Below are positions 8,606 to 16,032 of a stretch of DNA of 41,405 bases, in pieces. Position numbers and translations under genes: made by a program. This stretch comes from Saprospiraceae bacterium (GTDB lineage Bacteria; Bacteroidota; Bacteroidia; Chitinophagales; Saprospiraceae): positions 54,502 to 95,906 of the forward strand of contig JAHDCJ010000001.1 in NCBI GenBank assembly GCA_020629935.1. Direction: 5' to 3'. How positions within the stretch are numbered: position 1 is the first letter of the stretch; each line of letters opens with the position of its first letter. The notes beneath the pieces were generated by a model. The model was not told the DNA's origin, made no database searches, and worked only from the letters and a program-made list of their open reading frames with translations.

Positions 8606-9601
8606 TTATTCAAATAAATAATTCATCTTTTGAAATAAATCATCTAGGTTAATAACTTTCTTCCCTACTATTTGTTTTAGGTAAAGCCTGTCGGATTTAA
8701 CCGAAAAATCTTCATTGGATTCGATCGGTGTTTTTAATCTTGCTAAGTTTCCTGTTTCGGTATCAATCAACCATAATCGGCTAATCGTATCTGGAGGAAG
8801 GCTTTGTTGAAGTAAAATAAATTTTCCAATAATCTTTGCACTCATAATGGATTCCCATCTTAATTTTTGAGGTCCACCAACAAGATCATTATCATTGACA
8901 TAAATCCAAGCAAATGAGTTTTCTTTTTTCAGAATTAATCCGTGGGCTGATTTGATGAGCGTAAAATTTTTAGAAGAATCAAGTGCCATGAAGTCTTCTG
9001 AAGATCGATATCTAAAATGATTATGTCCGTAATATTTGAGTCGTGCCTTCGATTTTTTTGAAAATGATTTTGGTTTTTGCAAATAAGAAGGCCAGAGGTT
9101 TTTCAATTTTTCTCCTTTGATTTCAATCGTGTAAGTCAATGGAATTTTCGGTACACCTTCTTGCCATTTAATAGGCGCATGAATGAGGCGGTCAAAATAT
9201 TCGGTTTGATCAATCGGTTGATTTTTTATTTCTGCATCAAGTATCCAACTTAAAGAAGGATCGATTTCTTGCCTTCTTTGAATTTGAAAATGTTTTTCGA
9301 TAGAAGATAAAAATGCCTTATTCTTTTTTTTGTATAATGCAGGCGGAAGATAAATGAGGGTTTTAATTTGGCTAAAACTACTTTCCGTATTGATGTGAAA
9401 GATTTCTTTAGTTTTGCCATTAATGAGTGTAGAGGCTTGAGTACTAAAACCACTTCCCTCATCGAAAGATGATTTTAGAGTATCGGTTATTCCATCCCCA
9501 TTAAGATCATAAAAATTAATCGACGTTCCTTTTCGTTGTCCAAAGAGACTAATTGTAGACCAAAGAAAAAACCCAAGAAAAAGATAATTTCTTTTTTTCA
9601 T
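8606..9601 (-). CDS. Secreted protein with one calcium-loop-like motif, function unknown
   Basis: A 331-residue protein with signal peptide (residues 1 to about 21, ending SLFGQ). Close after the cleavage site is YDLNGDGITDTL (D32-x-N34-x-D36-G37-x-x-D40), the spacing of an EF-hand/dockerin-type calcium loop or an FG-GAP/VCBS start. Only one copy is present, so there is no full repeat domain. The remainder has no motif I recognise; a late segment (LWLIDTETGNLARLKTP) resembles one propeller blade. The start lies 6 bases after the amidase stop, so the two are surely co-transcribed. Confidence 0.7.
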   Translation of the reverse strand: MKKRNYLFLGFFLWSTISLFGQRKGTSINFYDLNGDGITDTLKSSFDEGSGFSTQASTLINGKTKEIFHINTESSFSQIKTLIYLPPALYKKKNKAFLSSIEKHFQIQRRQEIDPSLSWILDAEIKNQPIDQTEYFDRLIHAPIKWQEGVPKIPLTYTIEIKGEKLKNLWPSYLQKPKSFSKKSKARLKYYGHNHFRYRSSEDFMALDSSKNFTLIKSAHGLILKKENSFAWIYVNDNDLVGGPQKLRWESIMSAKIIGKFILLQQSLPPDTISRLWLIDTETGNLARLKTPIESNEDFSVKSDRLYLKQIVGKKVINLDDLFQKMNYLFE

Positions 9602-9607
9602 AAAAAA

Positions 9608-10816
9608 TTATTTCCCTTTGATCAGCCCCTCCGTTAACCATTCGGCCAACACTTTACGATTGCTTTCAAGGATGATTCTTTTTTGATCATTTCGATTACG
9701 GATGTTAGCCAATTCGATGTAGACTCCAGTTGGTTTTGTTTCTCTTAGCATGTGTAAATCACGACCAGTAACAGAGCCAGTATATCCTCTTTTAGGTTGA
9801 TGTTTATCGTATTTATACTTAATGACTTGATGTAAATTTTGTGCGAGCAGTTTTCCTTGACTACTTCCAGGGAAGTAATAAAAGAACAAATCAATTCGTT
9901 CGGAAGTACTTCGAGAGTCTACATGGATGACCACTGTTTTTTGGTCAGCAGCAGACACTCCTTTTTTCTTATGGTATTCATACAATTTATTAATTGCATC
10001 CGATCGTTGCGCTAATCTTGCTTTTTGGTTTCTAGGAATTCGTTGATTTTTCCAACAGGTTTCGTCCGTATCACATTTTAAAATTTCGCCTGAGCGAATA
10101 CCATCATTAGGATCTCTTATAATCATGTAGGCTTTTGCACCATGAGAAATTAGGTTTCGACAAACCCGTAAAGAAACGTCATAAGCATATTCGTCTTCAC
10201 AAAGATCGCGGCCGCTTTTTTCTCCTACAGCCCCTGGATCTGGCCCGCCATGACCACTTACGATGTAATATACTTTGCCTTTAAGTTTAGAGGATAGTTT
10301 GGGAACATTTTTATATTTTTCACCAAAGATGCTATGCTCTGTAAAATTAGCAGGCATAATTTCGGGAGACTTATTGACCTTATTAGGATCATCAATTACC
10401 GACTTTGGTTTTTTACAATCAAGCATATGATGAGGCACCCAAAGCACTAAACTTTTTTCATATTCTGCGGCTTGTAATTTAGCTGCTTTCATTTGGCGAT
10501 TATATGCTTGAATTTTTTTAGCTTGATCCCAGTTATCTATTCCAATGGTGGAACGAATAGAAGTTTTATTATAAGGATAATAATACAAAGGGAGACGATA
10601 AAAGCGATTGGCTCTTAAGCGGCTTCCTTTTTTCATATCATTGATCTTATAAAATTGATCAATATTGCATTGATGATCATTTAATTTATAAAGTCGAAGC
10701 ATGGAATACACGCCATCACCAGGTCTGGCTATTGCATGTACATACTTTACCGTCTGCGCTTCGATAGTCCCAATTACGAAGCAGGCGAGTGCAACAAAAA
10801 ATACCCTAAGTCTCAA
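9608..10816 (-). CDS. N-acetylmuramoyl-L-alanine amidase (Amidase_3) with LysM-like N-terminus
   Basis: A 402-residue exported enzyme that cleaves the bond between MurNAc and the stem peptide of peptidoglycan. It has a signal peptide (1 to about 20). Residues 24-78 look like a degenerate LysM unit (YVHAIARPGDGVYSMLRLY ... YRLPL). The Amidase_3 domain covers 181-399: zinc ligand H189 in SGHGGPDPGAVG, a Glu ligand in CEDEY (E207 or E209), H298 in VVIHVDSRS, and catalytic E368 in VYIELANIRN. The usual LDPGHGG has become YIVSGHGG. It is first in a three-gene operon behind a strong two-box promoter. Confidence 0.88.
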   Translation of the reverse strand: MRLRVFFVALACFVIGTIEAQTVKYVHAIARPGDGVYSMLRLYKLNDHQCNIDQFYKINDMKKGSRLRANRFYRLPLYYYPYNKTSIRSTIGIDNWDQAKKIQAYNRQMKAAKLQAAEYEKSLVLWVPHHMLDCKKPKSVIDDPNKVNKSPEIMPANFTEHSIFGEKYKNVPKLSSKLKGKVYYIVSGHGGPDPGAVGEKSGRDLCEDEYAYDVSLRVCRNLISHGAKAYMIIRDPNDGIRSGEILKCDTDETCWKNQRIPRNQKARLAQRSDAINKLYEYHKKKGVSAADQKTVVIHVDSRSTSERIDLFFYYFPGSSQGKLLAQNLHQVIKYKYDKHQPKRGYTGSVTGRDLHMLRETKPTGVYIELANIRNRNDQKRIILESNRKVLAEWLTEGLIKGK

Positions 10817-10842
10817 AGTTATACTTTTTAAAAATTATAAAA

Positions 10843-10873
10843 CAAATTTACTCCTTCCGTGATATCGATCAAA
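10843..10873 (-). promoter_or_regulatory. Promoter of the amidase operon
   Basis: On the minus strand: TTTG (10870-10873), 19-base spacer, TAAATTTG (10843-10850). This is an exact match to the Bacteroidota consensus TTTG-N19-TAnnTTTG. The predicted start is about 20 bases before the ATG at 10816. Confidence 0.7.
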
Positions 10874-10915
10874 CCATAACATAGGTTGGCCTGATGCCAA
10901 ACAGGTTATCGTGTG

Positions 10916-11155
10916 GATCTAATAACTAATGTTTATTATTGTTTAAGTAGTAAGACAAAATAAATCAATACTTATTGAACTACTATTTTTCTACTATCCT
11001 GCGTTAAAAATACTCGCCATAGCTAAGGCTATGCCTGCGTTTTTTGCCTTGGTTAGTAAAAAAATATTTCCATTCATTAAATATCATTTATTTTGTCTTA
11101 CTACTTAGGTTGGGTTTTATTAGATCTTATCTTACTCCTCATTGATCTAATAACT
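10916..11155. repeat. Large palindromic element, MITE- or REP-like
   Basis: The 419-base gap between genes (10817-11262) is mostly one palindrome. Outer arms of 22 bp, 10944-10965 and 11086-11107, are perfect inverted copies. The inside is also roughly self-complementary down to a central CATAGC-taag-GCTATG, with AAAAATACTCGCC opposite GGCAAAAAACGCAGG-type sequence. GATCTAATAA flanks it three times: direct at 10916-10925 and 11144-11153, inverted at 11117-11126. No ORF or transposase lies inside. It could be a non-autonomous mobile element, or a long hairpin in the RNA. Confidence 0.65.
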
Positions 11156-11230
11156 TCAAATCTATAAAAAATATTTTAAATAGGTTTGATAATGCATGAA
11201 ATGTTGATAGAATTTGTATTTTTCAAGGCC

Positions 11231-11238
11231 TAAATTTG
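11231..11238 (+). promoter_or_regulatory. Candidate -7 box (TAAATTTG) for the M28 peptidase
   Basis: Fits TAnnTTTG, 24 bases before the ATG at 11263. It overlaps the alternative TTG start at 11236, which argues against that start. No clear -33 TTG at the expected spacing. Confidence 0.4.
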
Positions 11239-11262
11239 TTTTTCAAGACTATAACAATAACA

Positions 11263-12432
11263 ATGATTCCATTTATAGAAGATATTATTAATCGTTTTGG
11301 TGGTCGATTGGCGGGAAGTGAATCGGAATTTTTAGCTCAAGAATATTTACGGACACAATTAGATACTTTTTGTACAGAAACGACCCGACATGATTTTACA
11401 GCCCCCTTAAATGCCAAGCCTGATTCATTAAAACTTTTTTGTATTGGTTATTACATTGCGTTAGGTTTGTTTTGGGTTAACCTTTGGGCTGCTTTTGCTT
11501 TAGCCTTAGTCAATACTATTTTGTATTTAGGGCATTTTGTTTTATATCAAGGATGGTTGAGTTTTTTATGGAAGAAAGAAGCGTCCTTATCCATTACAGG
11601 AATTTTAGAACCCCAAGGCGAAGTAAAATCAACGATTTTAATTGCAGGTCATATGGATAGTACCAGAGAGTTTACTTGGTGGTATTGGTTTGGCAATTTT
11701 GGGATAAAACTGACCTTGATTTCGGGTTTTTTATTATTGCTTTTGCCTGTACTTTACTTGGTTCTATTATTAAGTTCTTCTAATGGTTTAATGCCTCATT
11801 GGGGAACGATCATTTGGTGGATTTTTCTAGCTTTAACCCCCACTACATTATCTATGTTATTTATGCGTGGCAAGCGGGTTGTTCCTGGTGCACAGGATAA
11901 TCTATCTGGGATTGCGGTGGCCTTTGAAACCGTTAGACATTTTGTAAACCCTAATCAAAAAGGAGAAAGTGTATTACAACATACTCGGTTAAAAATGGTG
12001 AGTTTTGGCAGTGAAGAAACGGGGCTTTGTGGTTCAGAAGCTTATGCCAATGCCTTTGCGGATGAATTAAAAAAAGAGGATGCCATTTTAATTAACTTAG
12101 ATGGCATCATGAACATGGATGAATTTCATGTATTGAAAAAAGAATTGATGGGCGGCATTCATTATGCGCCTTCATTAGTTAAAAAAATATCTACGCATTT
12201 TGAATCTTTAGGCTTAACCTATCGAAATTCTACCTTAACGGTAGGAGCTACAGACGGAGCGAGTTTACAAAAAGCGGGCATTCCTTCTGCTACCATTTTA
12301 GGATTACCTATTGATCGTTTAGATCCAACATATCATACCCGTAGGGATTTGCCTGAGTTTATTGATCCGAAGGCAATGGAGTCCTGCAAATCCGTTTTAA
12401 TTAACTTCATAAAAGAGTGGGATCAAGAATAA
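11263..12432 (+). CDS. M28-family zinc peptidase with four predicted membrane helices
   Basis: 389 residues from the ATG at 11263; a TTG 27 bases upstream would overlap the -7 box. M28 di-zinc motifs are all present: H130 and D132 in AGHMDS, D212 in PGAQDN, E251/E252 in SEETGLCGS, D280 in NLDG, H358 in TYHTRR. Hydrophobic segments lie at about 58-78, 79-98, 147-171 and 180-201. The last two fall between the first ligand pair and D212, where soluble M28 enzymes have only a short stretch. There is no signal peptide. The catalytic face side of the membrane is unknown. Likely an aminopeptidase or membrane-protein processing enzyme; substrate not predictable. Confidence 0.85.
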   Translation: MIPFIEDIINRFGGRLAGSESEFLAQEYLRTQLDTFCTETTRHDFTAPLNAKPDSLKLFCIGYYIALGLFWVNLWAAFALALVNTILYLGHFVLYQGWLSFLWKKEASLSITGILEPQGEVKSTILIAGHMDSTREFTWWYWFGNFGIKLTLISGFLLLLLPVLYLVLLLSSSNGLMPHWGTIIWWIFLALTPTTLSMLFMRGKRVVPGAQDNLSGIAVAFETVRHFVNPNQKGESVLQHTRLKMVSFGSEETGLCGSEAYANAFADELKKEDAILINLDGIMNMDEFHVLKKELMGGIHYAPSLVKKISTHFESLGLTYRNSTLTVGATDGASLQKAGIPSATILGLPIDRLDPTYHTRRDLPEFIDPKAMESCKSVLINFIKEWDQE

Positions 12433-12443
12433 ACCCATTGATG

Positions 12444-13145
12444 TTAACTTTTCTTTTTAGGAAAGACTTTAATTGGAGAGCCTTCCGCTACGAGCACATT
12501 ATAAGGAATTTGTCCAGTTAAGATTTCCCATTGTTCTCCATAAATTTGACCAAAATCTACATTCAATTCAAAGCGTTTTTTAAGTGGATAGATTTTCCAA
12601 ATGGGATGTTCTACTTTATACTCCGTTCTTTTGCCTTGCGCATCTGTACCAAAGCCCCATTCATGTTCTTTAAAGAATGCTTCTGTCGAATTTTCTTTAG
12701 GGAAATAGGGTTTATTTTCTGCGGTAAATACTAGAGAGTGCGATTGCCCTTGATATTTAAAATCGTGTTTAATGATCAATTGTTGATCGATTATTTTTTC
12801 TTCAAGGCGCATATTTATGGCCTCATAGGGTTCGTTATACACTGATTTAGCAATTCGAGCGATCCAATATCTTGGCACGAGTTCTTTAATAAATACGACG
12901 CCTCTTCTATCTCCGTCGTGGACATAGAAACGCAGGTTAATTTCAGGAAAGTTGATGTGAAATGGTATAGGAATACCTTTCACTCTTGTTTTTCTAAAAT
13001 CAAAAGCTACAAAAGAAACAAAAGCTCTATTGTTGATGAGGTCAAGTTCTAGTCCTGGCGGCAGATATGGACTTAGCAAGTCTGGATCGACGGCATAAGT
13101 CAATAAAATTAAGTTTCGCCATTCAGCGGTGAGAAATGGCCTCAT
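12444..13145 (-). CDS. DUF2071 (YqjF-like) protein
   Basis: A 233-residue cytosolic protein with the DUF2071 start FLTAEWRNLILLTYAVDP, the LLSPYLPPGLELDL segment, and the conserved RFYVHDGDRRGVVFIKEL and YNEPYEAINM stretches. The fold resembles acetoacetate decarboxylase, but the family has no established reaction. It lies 26 bases downstream of the anti-sigma-like gene and on the same strand, so it probably belongs to the sigma-factor operon. It converges with the M28 gene with only 11 bases between the stops. Confidence 0.85.
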   Translation of the reverse strand: MRPFLTAEWRNLILLTYAVDPDLLSPYLPPGLELDLINNRAFVSFVAFDFRKTRVKGIPIPFHINFPEINLRFYVHDGDRRGVVFIKELVPRYWIARIAKSVYNEPYEAINMRLEEKIIDQQLIIKHDFKYQGQSHSLVFTAENKPYFPKENSTEAFFKEHEWGFGTDAQGKRTEYKVEHPIWKIYPLKKRFELNVDFGQIYGEQWEILTGQIPYNVLVAEGSPIKVFPKKKS

Positions 13146-13171
13146 TCAAAAAAAGATTTTGATAACTTATG

Positions 13172-13417
13172 TCAGGAAGATGGTGCGCTGTTCAGCTTGG
13201 ATTTGATGTTATCGACTAATGTAGGAGATACAGGTCGTCGAGTTACTTTAGAGCGAATAAATTCGCGAAAGGATTTTTCGATATTAAATTTTTCTAAGTT
13301 TTCGGGACTTTGCTTAATTTCCATTAATAATGTCCGTTCTTCTTCTTTCGAGAGTTCACCATCTAGGTAGGATATTACTCTATCGAGGAATTGATTACTA
13401 TTTGTTCTTTTTCCCAT
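13172..13417 (-). CDS. Anti-sigma-factor-like protein lacking zinc ligands
   Basis: 81 residues. ISYLDGELSKEEE (15-27) is the hallmark start of the zinc-binding anti-sigma domain, and the following helix and the PTLVDNIKSKL tail (65-75) fit small cytosolic anti-sigma proteins of the RsrA type. The H-x3-C-x2-C ligands are replaced at exact spacing by E33-x3-S37-x2-N40; the protein has no Cys or His at all. No membrane helix. It follows an ECF sigma gene by 22 bases. Inference: a redox-insensitive anti-sigma factor or a former one. Confidence 0.75.
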   Translation of the reverse strand: MGKRTNSNQFLDRVISYLDGELSKEEERTLLMEIKQSPENLEKFNIEKSFREFIRSKVTRRPVSPTLVDNIKSKLNSAPSS

Positions 13418-13439
13418 AATATTCGTGGTTTAGAGACGT

Positions 13440-14021
13440 TTATGAGCGCTTATCTTTATAGCCGAATTTTTCGGCATATGCCATTAATTTGGTTTTTAAC
13501 ATATTTCGTGCACGGTGCAAACGAGATCGTACGGTTCCGATAGGAATATCTATGATTTTTGAAATTTCTTCATAGGTAAACCCTTCGATATCACACAATA
13601 GTATGACGGTACGAAAGTCTACTGGTAACGAATTAATTGCATTAGTTACTTCATCTCCCATCATTCCTTGGAAGATTTCTTCTCTCATGTCGAGTTCTCC
13701 TGAAAGTTTGGAGTCTTCGCTATCGTGGTAACTAACAATATCTTCGAAATCCACCTTTGTGGGTTGTTTACTTTTCTTACGATATTGGTTTATGAAAGCA
13801 TTCTTCAATATCTTAAACAACCAAGCCTTCGCATTGGTTCCCTCTTGGTACTTATCTATGAAACGATAAGCCTTCATATAGGTTTCCTGCACGAGGTCAT
13901 TGGCGTCTTCTTCGTTGTAAGTCAGGTGATAAGCGAAGTTAAACAAGGCATCAATATGCGGTAATAATTCTTGTTCAAAAATCTTATCTCTTTGTCTTTT
14001 TAAGTTAATTTCGTCTGACAC
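13440..14021 (-). CDS. ECF-type RNA polymerase sigma factor
   Basis: 193 residues with both sigma domains. Region 2 (about 18-90) contains FNFAYHLTYNEEDANDLVQE and AWLFKILKNAFINQYRK. Region 4 (about 130-185) contains LPVDFRTVILLCDIEGFTYEEI and GTVRSRLHRARNML, the helix-turn-helix that contacts the -35 element. An acidic linker (residues 91-120) joins them. The pattern is close to the SigR/RpoE-like group that works with small cytosolic anti-sigma proteins, which agrees with the next gene. The upstream region lacks CAAAnnTA on the plus strand, so the gene may not use the housekeeping promoter type. Confidence 0.92.
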   Translation of the reverse strand: MSDEINLKRQRDKIFEQELLPHIDALFNFAYHLTYNEEDANDLVQETYMKAYRFIDKYQEGTNAKAWLFKILKNAFINQYRKKSKQPTKVDFEDIVSYHDSEDSKLSGELDMREEIFQGMMGDEVTNAINSLPVDFRTVILLCDIEGFTYEEISKIIDIPIGTVRSRLHRARNMLKTKLMAYAEKFGYKDKRS

Positions 14022-14139
14022 GCTGTTAATTTAGTCGTTTTTTTAAACGGGTGAATTGAATTTATGATCTAAATTTCAGGCATAAATTCTGTGTAAAAAT
14101 ATGCTCTTTATTTTAATTATGTTGAAAAAAAGCAAAAAA

Positions 14140-14172
14140 AAATGCTCCAACCCAAATTTGGGTGAAGCATTT
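14140..14172 (-). terminator. Rho-independent terminator after the CIA30-domain gene
   Basis: Stem AAATGCT/AGCATTT (14140-14146 with 14166-14172) encloses the palindrome CCCAAATTTGGG. On the minus strand the stem is followed by nine T, so it ends the transcript of the gene at 14234-14782. Confidence 0.8.
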
Positions 14173-14233
14173 CTTCTTCTGCTATGATAAATTTCAGTCC
14201 GATAAAGGCAATGAATCGGGACTAAAAAGGGTA

Positions 14234-14782
14234 TTATTCGTACAGTTTAATTTCTTCTATTTTCAATTCGAAAGTTCCAGTTTGGTTGGTTCGGATAAAA
14301 GAGATAAACTTGATTTTTTCACGATCTAAATGAGTATCCATTGTAGGAACGCCATAATAAGCTCCACTAAATTTACTAAAGGGTATTTTCATTTCTACCC
14401 ATTCATTTTCTTTAGTTTCTAATTGGAACTCAAAATGTTGTCCATAAGAAGAGAAGCGTTCTTCCTGAAGACTTAAGATATAATTACTTTGGTCTGTTTT
14501 ATATTTGATCATAATTCCTTTATAATCATTGATATTTGCTTCAATTTTTGGACTAATCACTTGTGCAATGGGGCCATTGTTTTCAAATGAGGTTCGACCA
14601 AAGAAAGTAAACAGCCCGTTTTTTTGTTGTTTCATTTTAGCGGAAGACTCTCCTCCTAAAATGACATCAGTAAAGATAGTCCACTGACTTACTTTATCTT
14701 TTGAAAGAATAATTGTTTTGGAGAAGTTTGTGGTTGAAGATCCCAAATATATAAAACACAAAATGGAAAATATGGCTTTCAT
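14234..14782 (-). CDS. CIA30-domain protein, exported
   Basis: 182 residues with a short signal-like N-terminus (1 to about 18). The remainder matches the CIA30 domain: WTIFTDVILGGESSAKM is the counterpart of the usual DxVMGGxS motif, then FFGRTSFENNGPIAQV, and the C-terminal KIKFISFIRTNQTGTFELKIEEI strands. CIA30 was named for a complex I assembly factor, but bacterial members are carbohydrate-binding-like folds with unknown role. Single gene with its own terminator; a 12-bp-arm inverted repeat lies just upstream. Confidence 0.82.
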   Translation of the reverse strand: MKAIFSILCFIYLGSSTTNFSKTIILSKDKVSQWTIFTDVILGGESSAKMKQQKNGLFTFFGRTSFENNGPIAQVISPKIEANINDYKGIMIKYKTDQSNYILSLQEERFSSYGQHFEFQLETKENEWVEMKIPFSKFSGAYYGVPTMDTHLDREKIKFISFIRTNQTGTFELKIEEIKLYE

Positions 14783-14810
14783 TGCTTAATTTTAAATCAA
14801 ATTAGTGACT

Positions 14811-14840
14811 TTTAATCAAAAAATCAACTTTTTGATTAAA
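14811..14840. repeat. Inverted repeat between apaG and the CIA30 gene
   Basis: TTTAATCAAAAA (14811-14822) and TTTTTGATTAAA (14829-14840) are perfect 12-base inverted copies with a 6-base loop. It sits 28 bases upstream of the CIA30 ATG. It has no GC core and no T-tract on the minus strand, so an operator is more likely than a terminator. Confidence 0.45.
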
Positions 14841-14930
14841 AAAATCACCAAAAAAGATATAAAAGTGCATGTTTAGCCCTTTTTGGTTACACTTCTTGGT
14901 ACGAGATACGTTTAAATAAGAATAAAAGAA

Positions 14931-15317
14931 TTAGCTTAATCGATAAGGAGGGACCATAATAAAGGCAGGGATTTCTACGGTAAATTCGGAATCGTCTACT
15001 AATTTTTTCATAGTGTATGAACCATACATTTTACCAATTTCTGATTTAAATGCGCTTCCAGAAATATAATGATGACTTTGATTGGCTTCTAAGATAGGTT
15101 GTTGGCCAATAACACCATCTCCTTTGACCTCTCTAGGTTGGCCCATAGAGTCTAAGATATGCCAATGTCTAGACATTAGTTGAACTGTAAAATCATTTTG
15201 GTTTTCGATTGTCACCCGATATGCGAAGATATAGTTTAGCCGACCTTCTTTTTTGTTTGAAGATTGGAATTGTGTTTCCACACTTACTTTTACGCCATTG
15301 GTAATTGTTGTTTCCAT
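14931..15317 (-). CDS. apaG: ApaG-domain protein
   Basis: 128 residues, standard for ApaG. Key stretches: YIFAYRVTIENQNDFTVQLMSRHWHILDS, the GDGVIGQQPIL loop with the GxGVxGxxP signature, and MYGSYTM near the end. The fold is a fibronectin-III-like beta sandwich. In Enterobacteria the gene lies with apaH and is linked to divalent cation resistance, but the biochemical role is not settled. Here it follows gmk by 94 bases on the same strand. Confidence 0.93.
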   Translation of the reverse strand: METTITNGVKVSVETQFQSSNKKEGRLNYIFAYRVTIENQNDFTVQLMSRHWHILDSMGQPREVKGDGVIGQQPILEANQSHHYISGSAFKSEIGKMYGSYTMKKLVDDSEFTVEIPAFIMVPPYRLS

Positions 15318-15331
15318 ATTGGGGTTAAAAT

Positions 15332-15359
15332 GTTTAGCACATTTTGGGCATGTCTAAAC
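15332..15359 (-). repeat. Stem-loop upstream of apaG
   Basis: GTTTAG-ACAT pairs with ATGT-CTAAAC (15332-15342 and 15350-15359, one bulged base). It ends 15 bases before the apaG start on the minus strand. No T-tract follows, so it is not a typical terminator for gmk. It may be an operator or affect translation of apaG. Confidence 0.35.
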
Positions 15360-15411
15360 GTCAATTTTATATTTATTACATTAGATGCAATTGATATTAC
15401 ACATTATAAAC

Positions 15412-16032
15412 TTAAGCAATATCTATCATTTTTTCGTCTCCATAAACGAAATTTTTCACAATTTCTTCTGCATCTTCTAAAGCCTCCTCTAGGACATCAT
15501 TTAGTAATACTGTGTCAAATTTATCCTCATAAGCGAGTTCTCGTTCTGCTCTTGCAAAACGTTTTTTAAGACTTGCTTCGGTTTCTGTTTTTCGTTTTCT
15601 TAACCGATCAAATAAGACTTCTTTAGAAGGGGGTTTTACAAAAACTGCGAGCGTTTTTTCTGGGTAAGCCTTTTTTATACTTTCTGCGCCTTTCACATCA
15701 ATATCAAAGATGACTTGTTTATCTTCAGCCCAAATACGTTTTACTTCTTTTTTTAGTGTACCGTAGAATTGATTTTCATAGACTTCTTCCCATTCCAAAA
15801 ATTCGTCATCAGCGATTTTTTGTTTAAATTCTTCATGAGAGATAAAGTAATAATCTTTACCATTTGTTTCGTGGGGGCGCTTATCTCTAGTGGTTGCTGA
15901 AGTTGAAAAAGAAATATAGTCCAACGTTTTCAATAGATGTCGAACAATGGTTGTTTTTCCTGCTCCAGAGGGTGCAGTGAAAATGATTAACTTTTCTTGT
16001 TGTTTTATTTTTTCCTTCATACTAAAGGACAT
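15412..16032 (-). CDS. gmk: Guanylate kinase
   Basis: 206 residues from the ATG at 16032, or 202 from the ATG at 16020 (MKEKIK). The second start avoids the 11-base overlap with yicC and may be the true one. The enzyme phosphorylates GMP to GDP with ATP. P-loop APSGAGKTT at about residues 20-28; GMP-binding region SFSTSATTRDKRPHE and GKDYYFISHEEF; VIFDIDVKGA strand; lid RLRKRKTETEASLKKR. The yicC-gmk order is widely conserved. Confidence 0.96.
   Translation of the reverse strand: MSFSMKEKIKQQEKLIIFTAPSGAGKTTIVRHLLKTLDYISFSTSATTRDKRPHETNGKDYYFISHEEFKQKIADDEFLEWEEVYENQFYGTLKKEVKRIWAEDKQVIFDIDVKGAESIKKAYPEKTLAVFVKPPSKEVLFDRLRKRKTETEASLKKRFARAERELAYEDKFDTVLLNDVLEEALEDAEEIVKNFVYGDEKMIDIA

Noticed and set aside
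10916..11155. CRISPR array or tRNA in the palindromic region
   Set aside because: There are no regularly spaced repeats and no cloverleaf or TTCGA-type arm; the structure is a single nested palindrome.
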